From the NCBI GenBank assembly GCA_900169235.1, contig FWCC01000130.1, positions 124,001 to 188,000 of the forward strand: DNA of 64,000 nt, in the 5' to 3' direction. The notes below the pieces were generated by a model that was not told the origin of the DNA, made no database searches, and saw nothing but the letters and a program-made list of their open reading frames with translations. Each line of letters opens with the position of its first letter. Positions within the stretch are counted from its first letter, which is position 1. This document shows, in pieces, positions 1 to 11,250 of this stretch. This DNA is from Zarea fungicola. Taxonomy: Eukaryota > Ascomycota > Sordariomycetes > Hypocreales > Cordycipitaceae. The position numbers and the translations under genes are program-made.

Positions 1-1799
1 ATGAGGAACGGGTATGCTGTCAGGCAGACACGCTACTGCTATCGCGTCTGTACCAGCCGCAATTCTGTCTCCGCTTCAGTCTCTTCTCTGCAAGGTTCGT
101 GAGGAAGCCACCCAACCCGTTCCAACTCGTACGGCGCCAGTCAGATTTTAGAGATGACAATGAAGCTCCGCCGAAGGAAACTACACGGATCTCCGCCGCG
201 ACCGTTTTTCATTGGCCGCATTTAACGCCATGTAGATAGTTATTTTAGAGGACTTGCAAGATACCCTAACACTAAGTCGTCGGCGATTCGAGCATACCGT
301 TTTGGGGAAAGCACGGTGGATCCAAGGGAATTGAAGCCAAGGAAGAAAAAAAGGACAAGCGGAAGAAAAAACGGCCTTGAATCTAGCTCTTCGCTGAGAC
401 TTGAGCGTTATCTCGCATCCGTAGCATGGCGTACTCCTCATAACTCTAGGCGAACATCCCGCCGACAAGAACGGGCTGTTGGCAGTCGTACAAAGCCTAA
501 AACGCTTTCAGCCAATGTTAAGAGGCTATTTCATTATCGAGTTTCAAGCAACGTCAAGCAACTCGCTGTCTCTATTCATAACCACAGCCAATTGATAATA
601 CAACATTTCCACCGATTTGACTATAAATCCAAGGCCTTCTTGACCTAGTAGTTTTTGTCACTTCAGCTGGATGAAAAGACAACGGTATTAAAATTATAAA
701 CCTCTTGACGGCAAGATTATTATGTTCCATTAATAGTAGCATGTGTTCATCGTTGCTGTTATTATTTCCGCAGAGCTTATAATGCCATGCTTTAGGATGC
801 CGGAGCGGTGTCGCGGGCTGTGTGAGCCCAACGATTCCCATATCATAGTCGAAGAATAATAATTCTCGATAATAGTAATACAAACAGCATGAACAGAATT
901 AAATTGCATGCATAATGTAGATTATAACCGCTTACTTTGACTGTGAAGGTATTTCTTGCTACACCACAGGGCTGTTATAAGTGTTAACTATCACACACGT
1001 CGCGGTACCCGTAACCGGGTTGATTGCTGCTTGTTCGGTTCATCGAACAACGGCATGTACGGTGGAATTGGTGCTGAAGCGTTGTCCACTGCGGTGAGCT
1101 TCAGCTTGAGTTTGTTCTGAAGTCTTGTTCGACCTGTCGCCCGAGATGGAGGTGGAATGTACAGTTCCAGTGTGTTTGTCAAAAGCATATCTGTTGATGA
1201 TAACGTTTTTCATCACTCACGGCTCTATGGCTGCATTAGTCCAGGAAGTCCAGGAAGGCTGGCATCGGCCCACAGCAATGACTTTACCCTGGGTTATCCT
1301 GGCTACATTCCATATGACGCTTTCAGCTATGGCACAGAAATCAGAAGTACGTACCAACGTAATTGAGAAGAATGTAAGCCGGTCTTTTAAATGTCATAAG
1401 CATAACATGAATTTTAAAAGAACAGTAAGAAGCATCAAAATAAAGCTATGGCGTATTTTTCTTCCTATTTATAGAATGCTTTTCAGTCTAGAACAGCGCT
1501 TTTTGACTCACCCTTTTCCACTTTCTTCGCAGAGCAATGATAGTTTCATCCATGACAGTACTTGATTCCAGTTTAATGCTTACACATTATGCGCAGCCCT
1601 ATCTTAGACCCCCGATGTAGTTATAAGCTTACTCACTAAATATAACCTGAAACTCCACCAGATATTCCTAATAAGATATTTGTCACACAGTCTTTAGTCA
1701 CGTTCAACTTCAATTCCCTACTGGGAGCCTACTATTGATGTTGCATCCTAACGCAGTTGCCATTATTAGAATTTTATATTGTTATGGGACAACTTTATC
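1..1799. other. Gene-poor stretch with one weak coding-like remnant
   Basis: No recognisable gene. The open frames here are short, basic or low in complexity and lack a start context, signal peptide or family motif. A frame on the plus strand at about 1139-1366 has unusually protein-like composition (Gly, Ser and Tyr rich) but no start codon or family that I recognise. It may be a remnant exon. Confidence 0.5.
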
Positions 1800-1807
1800 T
1801 ATAAAAG
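1800..1807 (+). promoter_or_regulatory. TATA box of the 9-Cys secreted protein gene
   Basis: TATAAAAG lies about 150 bases upstream of the ATG at 1952. A pyrimidine-rich leader follows it, a common arrangement in front of strongly expressed fungal secreted-protein genes. The role is inferred from position and sequence only. Confidence 0.5.
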
Positions 1808-1951
1808 AGTTCTGCCCGTGACTATGCGCCATCAAGTCTCTCGCCACTGCATTACTTCATAGTTTCTCTACTCATAACATTTACCGTCCATATTTCGAAC
1901 CTTATTCTGCATCATCAATTCTGCCTTTTATACTTTAAAACATCAGCAACA

Positions 1952-2419
1952 ATGCATTTCATTGGATCCACCATCACTGTGCTCTTGGCTTCCCCAATTA
2001 TAGTATATGGGCATCCAAATTTATTTCGTCGCAACATATTCTGCGATGCCGCTGATAAAAGAGGAAAATCGACCAGGGCGCAAATCGCGGAAGCGATGAA
2101 TGACATAAATACCTCCTTGGTTTATGGCTTCAACCCGCCGAACCAAAGCGGCAATTTTGTTAATTGCGTGGTCGACAGCAACAACTTCCCTGGCCAATTT
2201 TGTTGTCAGGTATCGAAGCGAGCCGAGCACAATTGTGCCATCGCCCTGGTTATGAACAATTTACATGGTAGATGCTCAGCTGAAGGAAGAGTCTTCGCTG
2301 GTCAAAATCTCAAAGACAATGTGAACGATATTCTATCACATTGTCCTGCTAACGAATTTGCTGGCATCAAGGAGTTGAACGACTGCATCACTCTGCATGT
2401 TGGCCCGACCGGATGTTAG
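1952..2419 (+). CDS. Small secreted cysteine-rich protein (155 aa, 9 Cys)
   Basis: This is an intronless frame of 155 residues. Residues 1-20 form a signal peptide (hydrophobic core around VLLASPIIV, ending near a Gly-His junction). A dibasic Phe-Arg-Arg follows at about residue 26 and could be a Kex2-type processing site. The mature part holds nine cysteines, including an adjacent Cys-Cys pair near residue 84 and a C-terminal Cys. It is not a hydrophobin: there is only one Cys-Cys doublet and the spacing is wrong. I recognise no family. Secretion to the medium or cell surface is inferred from the signal peptide. The nearby TATA box and clean stop support a real gene. An effector-like or surface role is possible but unproven. 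Confidence 0.72.
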   Translation: MHFIGSTITVLLASPIIVYGHPNLFRRNIFCDAADKRGKSTRAQIAEAMNDINTSLVYGFNPPNQSGNFVNCVVDSNNFPGQFCCQVSKRAEHNCAIALVMNNLHGRCSAEGRVFAGQNLKDNVNDILSHCPANEFAGIKELNDCITLHVGPTGC

Positions 2420-3179
2420 GGGCAGCTGTATACCAAGATCTTGGCTTTTGGGCTGTGGCTAGACTCGGTTGAACTACAAGAAATGCAACAGAGATCATGA
2501 CTGAAGTGGTTTCCCATGGGAAGATATGGAGGGCTAACGTGGACCTTGTGGATGGTGGACAAAGAATGCCATCCTTGTGTATACAGTAACTTGCAGCGGT
2601 CAATATGTACTGATTGACGGCCAATTTAGCCTGTCGATATTTATAGCTAGATAGCAATAAGCCATCTTCTTCTACAAATCACCATTATTGCAATACGTAA
2701 ATATTCACGTATTTTATATACGGTTTACTAGTTCTTCTATGGTGGCGCAGACCGCCACAGGTATTACACCTTGCAGCGTGTAGTTACGCTGCACAGAAAT
2801 CATCACTACAGTACCTACCAGCCTCTTGGATGTTGTCAGCTATTGCATATTTCACCTAAATCTGAGCTTGGAGACATGTTAGAGAGGGGTATAGATATAT
2901 CTGTCTCGTGACTAGCCGGCCTTAAGCCCTGGTAGCTACTTCCGCTCCCACTTCACTAGCTCGTTATTAACTGCCTAGTTGTCAGTCCGGTTAATTACTA
3001 ACCCCCACGCCGATCACACCACTCACGGACTTGATTATTCATCCCCTAGTAAGGATATATTAAGAAAATGTGGCAATGATACTGAGTGTATAACGGGCTG
3101 AACTTGAATGAGGCTTCCAGGCCACCTTGTTCCATCTAGCCACCAGAGTACCGTCACTGAGCTAGTCGTGGTGGGTGTG
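2420..3179. other. Intergenic region, nothing recognised
   Basis: AT-rich spacer between two small secreted-protein genes on the same strand. I see no coding frame with a plausible start, no RNA gene and no repeat of note. Confidence 0.5.
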
Positions 3180-3186
3180 TATAAAA
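3180..3186 (+). promoter_or_regulatory. TATA box of the double-CX3C peptide gene
   Basis: TATAAAA sits 116 bases upstream of the ATG at 3296 and is preceded by a GT-rich stretch. Its position supports transcription of the spliced peptide gene that follows. Confidence 0.5.
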
Positions 3187-3295
3187 GGCATCGTTTGTCA
3201 CGTTATATCGGCCTGTAGACTTTACACATCTGCTATTTTGTAAATCATAAAACCTTTTTTCGAATATTATTTTAGTATCTGCTAAACCAACCAAC

Positions 3296-3688
3296 ATGCG
3301 CTTCCTCGTTGTTGCGACCCTCCTAGTAGCAAGTTTCGACAAAGTACGTAAGAGCGTATATTACCTCATTATTCGCAGGCATAGAAAGTTAACAAAATTA
3401 GGTGTTAGCTACCGGTGGTCTCTGTCTCACCAAATGCACTATTATCAATAGCTCTTGCCGATTCACTTGTGTATGTCAGATACATACTTGAACGTTTGTA
3501 ACTGTCTGCTAACAAGTCTGATAGATGGGTGTACGTTGCAAAATGTTACATGATTTGTACGTGGGCCAACCAATAACCATCAATAGATACAAAATTGCCT
3601 GAATCAATGTGCGAGCGCCACGAATACTTGCCTGCACCGCTGCGGAAATTCGGCGGTAGTTGACAACGATACTGCTTCGTTGAACTAA
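3296..3688 (+). CDS. Spliced secreted peptide with two CX3C-X6-CX3C units (74 aa)
   Basis: Proposed exons are 3296-3343, 3402-3470, 3525-3530 and 3587-3688. Introns of 58, 54 and 56 bases all lie in phase 0 with GTACGT or GTATGT donors, and intron 2 has a CTGCTAAC branch site. The second and third introns may instead be removed as one 116-base intron, skipping the six-base exon and its two residues. The product has a signal peptide (about residues 1-20, cleaved after a Val-Leu-Ala). Two units with identical spacing Cys-X3-Cys-X6-Cys-X3-Cys follow, one per main exon, and then a short acidic tail. This spacing resembles alpha-hairpinin-type helical hairpins, but homology is not shown. The gene is too short and interrupted to appear as one open frame. 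Function is unknown; an antimicrobial or effector-like peptide is one possibility. Confidence 0.62.
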
Positions 3689-5956
3689 GGCGCACGCAGC
3701 GAGCCTAGCTTAAGATACAGCTCCGATGCTACTAGAGGAAGTCATTTTGCTATGCAGAATAGCTAGTTATGAAATTTGACTTTGCTACATATATATGTGC
3801 AAAAGAAAGGAACCAGAGTAGTAGTTCGTTGTCTCAAATCCGCTTCCATGCTGATGGTGCTGCCCGAATCTTGTACCGCTGGCATCATAAGTAAAATCAG
3901 CACGCAGCAACTAATGACTCGCCATGGTGGTCCGAATTGCAACGGGCTCGGTGCTTCGGCAGCTTGATGGGTTTTCTGTATTTGTTCTACAAGCAGTAAG
4001 AGAAGTCTTCCGCTTGACAACTTTCCCATTCTTTTACAGCCATTGCTGGCAGATTTGGGTAGCGCTAACTCTCAACACTTCTTTAGGCAGTCCAAAGCCA
4101 CTTTGATTTATTTACTCCCTCCCCATTGCCTTTTCTCTGCCATAGTCGTCAGTATGGTAAACAACATTCTGATCAGCTTTGCTGAGTTGTATGCGACTGT
4201 GAGCGGCTCAAGAAGTCCATTGAGCATAATCGCCCAAACCGAATTCAGAGTAAGTTTTCCTTTTAATATTTACTCCAGTTTCGATTAAAGCCAAGTAAAA
4301 AAGATATTCATTTAACAATAAGCACGGTTTTCTATAACGTGATTCTAAAAAAGCACCTTATTGTTGGACGAAGACCCCAGGCCTTTTGTACTATTTGAGA
4401 CATGCCGTTAATCCCATTACAGAATTCCAATAGCACTGGGTTGGATTATGTCTCAAGTTGAACTGTCTTGCAGGATGATTAGATCAATGTGTCTGCGTCG
4501 TTGTCGACCGCTGCCGTTCTCGGGCATTTTTCAACGCATTTTCGCGCCGCTGTTTGGCATTGCAGAAGGCAGGCGGGAACCTATTTGTCTCATCTGTTAT
4601 TCCACGTTTCGGCTTGTGGGCTTGATTTTTTCTTTTAACGTACGCCTTGCTGTTACTTTGTTAGTGGACAGGCGAGGAAGGCTTGGTCTTGTACAGTACT
4701 TACACATTGAAATGCACAAAGGGATCTTGCACTCTGGCATGCGGCTAGACAGGGACCAGCAATGCCATAAACCTAATGATTTTCCTTAGCTTCATATTCG
4801 CTCTGGAGAAGAGGACGATGACTATCGGATCATGTATACCGTATCAATGCTGGCTAGAGCAATCAGAGCAACAAAGAAGCGCATCTTGATCGGCGTAGAG
4901 GAGAAAATCGGTGCTCTAGAGAATCTGGTTTTGAGTTACAAGTCAAGAGATACATATCACAAGCGCACCAGGAGAAGGACTAGCAAGAAATTATATAAAG
5001 ATGCTACCAACAACAATTTTGTCCTCTAACTGCAAAGGGGCAACTTTCAACAAAAAAGGGTGGCAATTAACCGGAAAGGCTCAAAGTGGACTATAACCCT
5101 AACATCCCCGGACAACTTCCGATCAACAGCAGCGACGTAATATGCTGCACCAATCGTGCTGTTTACGTTCATTACAGGCCGCTGCAGGCCGTCGTTCTAC
5201 TAGCAAGAGCGAAGCAGAGGGATTGGTAGCAGTAGAAGAGCTGAGATGTCGCTATTATTGGTTATGAATAATGACTCTATTGATAACTGGAGAGGTAAAA
5301 GTCTCCTCCCGTTTCTCCTCACGACTAACCCACCATTGCCCTGTTGTTCTAGCATGTGGCGCGACGAGAGTCGTGACAGCTGAAGGAGTGGTCTTTCACA
5401 CAACCGTGAAATTATAACTAGCTATAATAGCAGTGGGATGCTGACTGACGCTAACGGTTGCGCTTACAATACTACCTACAAGGACTAGTTCAGATTGAAG
5501 TTGAGTGCTGACTATGGGATTAGCGTGCCTTTCCTCTAGTATTCGGGTATACGGTTATACCTGTTGCTTGGTGTCGCTCTTGTGCTCTACTCCTTATTGT
5601 GCGTTCTTTGCTTTTTGCCGTATTCACTGTGGTATAAAATCCGTCCCGCCGAACGAAGCGTCCACACCAGCGGATTCTAGTACATCGGCAATGATCACTA
5701 GGAGAATTCCCACCTGGACGTGCACCCCTGCTCCTCGGCAGGCGGTCTACGACACTACTGGCTGATGAAGAAAAATGAAGTTGGCAAACAAACTCTGGTA
5801 ATTTATTTTGAGTTCTTGGCTTTCATGCCAACCTGCATGACTGTGACAGTGAGGACGAGGCTCTTGGTACTCAATTCTGGCAATACACCTCCAACTTGTT
5901 TCGCTCCTACCTACTCAGGTATCAATTGTCAATATCAGCCAAACTTTCAGATCACC
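3689..5956. other. Gene-poor spacer of 2.3 kb
   Basis: Several short open frames occur (around 3840-3966, 4448-4789, 4832-5029 and 5505-5765) but none has a family motif or convincing signal peptide. The 4809-5029 frame is rich in charged residues and could be a degraded remnant. The last part holds the untranslated leader of the sedolisin gene. Confidence 0.45.
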
Positions 5957-7903
5957 ATGCTCAAATTTATAGCTATTGCAGTATTATTTGTGGTTTGGAC
6001 TGTTTCTGCTCGTGTCGATGAAGACGTCGACTATCCGTCACATCTCCAATGGTCGCCATTGTCTTCGCCACAAGCATCGAAATTGCACGATAGTCAGTTG
6101 ATAACCCTGGATATTGCCCTAGCGATATCAAAAGTCAAGGCAAAAGTCGCCATCCAGCTTTTTAATGAGATGACAGACCCCGAATCCAAAATGTTTGGAC
6201 GTCACTTGAAACCAAGAGAAGCAGCGAGCATTTTAGGACAATCAACTTCAGAGATCGGACTTGTACTCATGTGGCTTACCGACTCAGGCCTATCCGCAGA
6301 TGCGATACGCGTCCTCATGGATTGTGGGCATATCCACGTCAATATCACCATTTCGCAGGCTAGAGAGTTACTGAAGACTGATTTCTACCAATATCAAAAC
6401 GGCAGCGTCACCCGGGTTGCCTCAGATATCTATAAGGTACCTCACTCGATCGCGAAACTTGTCGACTACATCCTACCAATTCATCGCTATAGAGGCCTGT
6501 CTGTCCGCAACGCAGAACGCCTTCCCGAACAAAATCCTTACATAAGACATATACCGAACATGTACAACAGCAAAATAGATTGCTTCAAGTCGACAACCCC
6601 AGGCTGTCTGAGACTGCTTTACAACGTCTCCGAGGAGGTGGACTCTGTACCATTTCCGAATAACTCGATAGGTATCTTCCAGACATCAGGAGCCGCCTGG
6701 CTTGCTGATGATCTTGATACATTTTTCGCTGAGTTTCACTCCAACCTCGTCGGACAGCGCCCGCGTTTACTGCCAGTAGATGGAGGTTATATACACAGTG
6801 AAGAAAAATCGTCCCGTTGGAATCTCGAAGCAAATCTAGACTTCCAGTACACCATGTCGCTTGCACATCCAATACCCAGTATTGACATTCAAGTCAGTAA
6901 AATAAACAACCCACACAAAACGCAATACACTAGCTAAGAGGGCACCAAGGTTGGAGATAATTACGCGGGGATTTCCGCTTCCGCTCTTAACTTGATGCTT
7001 TTTGCATTTGACCAATCTTACTGTGGTGCAACCGACCCTGGGTTGGATCACGGATATAACGCATCTGCCTGCGGTATATATAAGCCACCCACGGTCATTT
7101 CAATATCATATGTCTGGAATGAAGCGGAGTTTTCCGATCATTATTTGCAACGACAGTGCCTAGAGTTTCTAAAACTAGGCTTACAGGGAGTCACTATTCT
7201 CGCTGCCACTGGCGACTGGGGGACTGCTGACCAGATGGATCAATGCGTTGATACTAAAACTGGCGCATTGAATTTTGATCAAGGCTCCTTTAGCTCTGTG
7301 TTCCCTGCTTCTTGTCCTTGGGTTACAGCGGTTGGCGGTACTCAGCTGGAACCCACGAATACGGCATGGGCTGAGAGCCTGGCTCTATTTCCACCAGAAA
7401 CAGTGTTCAACCAAGATACTTTCAGCTCAGGTGGGGGGTTCAGCCGTATATTTCGTGCACCAAAATACCAAGCGTCATTAGTGGCGTCCTATTTGAACTT
7501 GCCAAAGGAGACAGCTCACTTGGCAAACCTCTCCTCCAGGGGGTACTTTAATCGCACTGGCCGAGGATACCCAGATGTATCACTGATGGCTAGCAACTAT
7601 ACAATTGCTCTACATGGATCTCTGCATTCTGTTTCGGGAACATCAGCATCAACGCCTGTACTAGCATCTATGATAGCAAAGATCAATAATGCCAGGCTCA
7701 GGATTGGGAAGAGTGCTGTTGGATTTATTAACCCAGTTCTGTACAAATACCGAGATGAAATAACAAGAGACGTACAGACAGGTTTTAACCACGGTTGTGG
7801 TGTCTCTAGGGCATTTCCAGCAACGGAGGGCTGGGATGCCGCTACGGGATTGGGTTCCTTGGACTACTCAAAACTCCTAAAACTCTACATACGATTACCA
7901 TAG
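5957..7903 (+). CDS. Sedolisin-family secreted protease (tripeptidyl-peptidase type, S53)
   Basis: A secreted acid serine-carboxyl protease. Two exons are separated by one short intron: exon 1 is 5957-6896 and exon 2 starts at 6939 (intron of 42 bases). An alternative intron, 6893-6940, also keeps the frame. The protein is about 632-634 residues. It has a signal peptide (1-18) and a pro-kumamolisin propeptide with a GRHL motif near residue 81. The S53 catalytic domain carries Glu291 and Asp295 in an E-X3-D motif, the oxyanion Asp in GDWG near 406, the catalytic Ser in SGTSAS near 549, and the calcium-site GWD near 593. All key residues are present, so an active enzyme is likely. The start was chosen because it opens the signal peptide; the frame upstream is leader. 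It would release tripeptides from proteins at acidic pH. Confidence 0.9.
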
Positions 7904-9589
7904 CGTTGTCGCGAACGTTTTGAAATTTCTTAGGGAAGCCAGCCCAACTTGCTCTCATTTCAATGAGAAAGGGAGAAATGGGACAATATCTGGTCAGCGA
8001 TGGCTCTAGTAATTTTGCAGTAAAAGTGAGTGTCTCTCATTGAGCGAGGAATTTTGCCGCCTGGTTAGCTGACTCCTTAGTTATGAAAGGATTTCAACTG
8101 GCAATGCTAGGTACAACTGTAAATAAAAAGACCAGTGTAAAGAAATTCAGAAATTATCTGAAACGGAAGGGCGGTACGACCCTTGAAATGATATTGGTGG
8201 TACGAGAGAGAAGCTATATTGACCTTGGCGTCAAAACGCGGGTCCGGATACCATACCAACACTATTTCAAGCTTGGCAATGCGATATTTGCGAAAGAACT
8301 GCTAGGTCTTTGTTGAAGTAATTGGAAAAAAAAATTATCATGTGGCAGTTCAAAGTTACCCCGATCTGTAACAGGCCCATAGATTTAAGGCGGAAGCATT
8401 ACACAAAGATCTGTCAACCCTGTAGTTCTATAAGGCAGGATTGTATGCTTCTGTACTTGGTTGAAAGGCTGTGTTGCGATTTCCATTATCTGTTTGGCCA
8501 AACAATGAGCTTTGTATAGTTTTGGAAAGTTATTTGCGGAATAACTTTGTAGAATTAGAAGTGTAGTTCCGGCCAAGCCCGCACAGAGTAATTGATTCCA
8601 AGTATACCACTGCCTGTTTTATGGTAGAAATAGGGGCAATGCCTTATCGGATATTCCTCGAGAACCCACTTCAATTAGCCGACAGTGTGGTAGTCTTCCT
8701 TGCAAGTAGGTTCAAGGTTTGAAAGAACGCTGGGTCTAGTGGCCCCGCCATTGCGAGGGCTTAAGCAGAGTTAGATTCCGTATATCAGATCAATGGCTTT
8801 TGCAACGCCGGTTCCCCTATAGATGTCAGCCACAGATCACATTCGCGTTGTTGCTTGGAGCTACTGGGTGCTATAAGTGGATAACTGTATAAGGCAATAT
8901 GGCCTCTTCATGATCAACCTGCATCATTTGCCTTTTAGGGCCAGTCAAACGATTGGCACCTCAGTTGAATGTACTAAATCTGTGGCCTGCTCTGTGAGTC
9001 ATGTACTCCGTACTCTGAATCAAATCACTAAAGAATACAAGACTGATGGTCTGGATTAGTAACTACTGGTCGTGCTATTGCACACAGAGTAATTCATCAC
9101 CGCTCCATTGCCATGTTGTGGGGAAAATGCGGTAAAAGTAAGCGTATGGTGGGCTTTCTCCGTCATGGGTGTTAACGCCTCCAACTTTACAATTAGTTCC
9201 TGTGCTGAGTGAGCAGCTCAAGTTCAATCGTTCCGGCATATTGTTCCAAGCACTAATTATTCGCCGCCAGTGCCGTCAATACGTATTTCCCATAAGCTAC
9301 ACCAATTTCTCACACAGTCATTAAGAGAGCTAAGAGGGCATTGATGCGAGAGCAGCTAGCAGCGCTCGCTGATCTGCTGGCTGATGGCTTGCTAGTCAGG
9401 TAAAATATTCATGATTCTAGAACGACCCGTTTGTGGTAATTATAGAACGAACAGCCCCGAGATTGCAAATTACTGCCTTACTCTAGTTACGCCGCGACTG
9501 TTGCTTCCCAATGGAGCAACCAGTTGTACTGAATTATTTTTGTGTGAGAGATTAGGAAGAAAACAATTAGCAAGTTGCTATTGTTCGAC
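7904..9589. other. Intergenic region of 1.7 kb, nothing recognised
   Basis: AT-rich spacer with short unsupported frames only (for example 8083-8316 and 8322-8519). I recognise no transposon domain, RNA gene or repeat array. Confidence 0.5.
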
Positions 9590-9596
9590 TATAAAA
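9590..9596 (+). promoter_or_regulatory. TATA box of the 8-Cys secreted protein gene
   Basis: TATAAAA lies 85 bases upstream of the ATG at 9675, a normal distance for a fungal core promoter. Confidence 0.5.
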
Positions 9597-9674
9597 CGAA
9601 TGTACGGTCCGTCGAAATTGTAAGCATTGGACTTGCCAAAGACACCAACATATCCCCATTCGTTTTACATCACA

Positions 9675-10076
9675 ATGGAAATTTTCTTGCAAAAGCTGGC
9701 TTTGCTGGCCGTCCTTCTGCCCTTCGCCGCTGTGCCAGTCGCTGCTGACCATGGCCAGTCCATGAAAATTCAATACTACTTCGACAACAAATGCACGAGC
9801 TATGCTGGATACCAAATGCTGGGTTACGCCGATGGCAACGGCCCGGCTGAGTGCAAGCAATTCTACATCGCTGGCACATGGACTGCAAACATAGCAAACT
9901 GCATCGACAGTGCAGGCTGCAGCTGCACCTTTTATACTGACGACAATTGCCAATCCGCGGTCAAGCCAGAGTACAACACGTACTTTGTTCCCCATGGCGT
10001 CCAGGGGAACTGCGCGCACAACAATGGAAATGGTTTCCGATCTTATAGATGCTTTGTTTACAGCATTAACCACTAA
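9675..10076 (+). CDS. Small secreted cysteine-rich protein (133 aa, 8 Cys)
   Basis: A single-exon gene. The frame is open 16 codons further upstream, but the ATG at 9675 opens a strong signal peptide (residues 1-24, ending Ala-Ala-Asp) and sits correctly behind the TATA box. The mature protein is about 109 residues with eight cysteines, enough for four disulphides. A segment around residues 79-86 (Cys-Ser-Cys-Thr-Phe-Tyr-Thr-Asp) is followed by Asp-Asn-Cys. The (F/Y)Y-x-D-x-x-C pattern occurs twice and is reminiscent of fungal small secreted proteins with a beta/gamma-crystallin-like fold. That resemblance is a guess from the pattern. An extracellular location is inferred; the function is unknown. 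Confidence 0.78.
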   Translation: MEIFLQKLALLAVLLPFAAVPVAADHGQSMKIQYYFDNKCTSYAGYQMLGYADGNGPAECKQFYIAGTWTANIANCIDSAGCSCTFYTDDNCQSAVKPEYNTYFVPHGVQGNCAHNNGNGFRSYRCFVYSINH

Positions 10077-10257
10077 AGGGGTTAACGGGATGTATCTGCC
10101 TTTTTTTTGCCATGTTCAAGGTGTGGGATCGATTGTAACAGGCTCGGTGGTAGGAGATGCAGGATAGGATACGATGCAAAACTGGACTTGACTGTATATT
10201 ACTTAAACATATCGTGTAGTAGCAAAAGAAATCCTTTTCTTGGTCCGAGTCTCTCGT

Positions 10258-11118
10258 TTATTGAACCGAGAAGTTTTGCATGAACTGATGAATATCATCC
10301 ATCTCATTCGGCCCTTGAAGCCAATGCCCCTCCTCCTCTGCGCCAGAGTATTCCTTCCACTCGATGTCAAAGCCCCCATCAGCAAGCACCTGGCGAGCCT
10401 GGTGCCCAAGTTCAACATCAACATATGCATCATCTAGACCATGTCCAAGAAATATCTTCACAGGCGAGCGAACAGGGTTCTCACGTTGTTTGGCCACTGA
10501 GCCTTCCATCGCCTGGCGGATGAAAGCATCATACTTTATCGATGTCGCATCTTGTCCAGCTCTGTCGACTTCTCCGACTTCTTCGTTACCTTGGTCTCTG
10601 ATCACATTCTTAATGTTCTGGGCGAACGGTAGCCATGTGCTAGCGGCGAAGAAGGCTCCCACCCGGTATTCCGTACCCCGACAAAGGAGCATCCACATCG
10701 CAACCGCGCCACCCTGGCTAATGCCGCCAAAGAGAAGATTACCCGTTTTCCCATCAAGCAACGTAACCTCGTCTTCTATCACACCCTGTATATATTCACT
10801 GGACTCCATAATGCCTGGGATTTGGAGGTCTTGTCCGAGAGTGATGTCGGTCAAAGACTGCGCCTCAAACCAGGCAGGCATGCGCTCTTGGAAGGTCGTG
10901 CTCCATAGCTCCTTGGAGGATGGAAAGACCCAGCGCCACCCTGGCAGTTTTGTCGCGAGAGAGCTGTTGTCCGATAAGTGGGTGGCAAAGAGCTCCTCGG
11001 CGAACTCTGCACCATTGCTACCCCGTCCATGAAGTAATATGGCGGTGTGCGTATGTGCCAACTGAGGCTCTATAATATGCAGAGCGGGGCGCACACAGCT
11101 TGGGGCCTCCTCGTGCAT
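10258..11118 (-). CDS. Alpha/beta hydrolase, phospholipase/carboxylesterase (acyl-protein thioesterase-like)
   Basis: A serine hydrolase of about 286 residues. It has the N-terminal LLHGRGSNG oxyanion-type strand-turn, the nucleophile elbow GISQGG (Ser), an acid residue in HGLDD, and the His in GHW near the C-terminus. This layout is that of the phospholipase/carboxylesterase family, which includes acyl-protein thioesterases. The substrate here is unknown. I chose the Met at 11118 because homologous enzymes begin shortly before the first beta strand. The frame stays open to 11250, which would add 44 residues (arginine-rich, possibly a mitochondrial leader). No signal peptide is visible, so a cytosolic enzyme is expected. 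It runs in the opposite direction to, and converges on, the secreted-protein gene upstream in the window. Confidence 0.82.
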   Translation of the reverse strand: MHEEAPSCVRPALHIIEPQLAHTHTAILLHGRGSNGAEFAEELFATHLSDNSSLATKLPGWRWVFPSSKELWSTTFQERMPAWFEAQSLTDITLGQDLQIPGIMESSEYIQGVIEDEVTLLDGKTGNLLFGGISQGGAVAMWMLLCRGTEYRVGAFFAASTWLPFAQNIKNVIRDQGNEEVGEVDRAGQDATSIKYDAFIRQAMEGSVAKQRENPVRSPVKIFLGHGLDDAYVDVELGHQARQVLADGGFDIEWKEYSGAEEEGHWLQGPNEMDDIHQFMQNFSVQ

Positions 11119-11250
11119 TTTGTGATGTTGGCAATTGTCAAAAACGTGGCGCTTTTCAATACGCTGCCGAATCTGGGAGAATGTAGGAATGAGGTGGAAG
11201 TGAGATCTGTTGAACGCTAAGCGCGGACTGAGCAGCAGAGAGCTTTGCAC

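Noticed and set aside
4809..5029. Charged plus-strand frame that could be an exon
   Set aside because: Helical-looking but with a low-complexity basic end, no start and no flanking exons that make sense.
5505..5765. 86-codon cysteine-containing frame upstream of the sedolisin
   Set aside because: No proper signal peptide cleavage region and irregular cysteines. It ends inside the sedolisin leader and looks like a chance frame.
11119..11250. 44-residue N-terminal extension of the serine hydrolase
   Set aside because: Not needed for the fold and not typical of the family. Kept only as a possible organelle leader.
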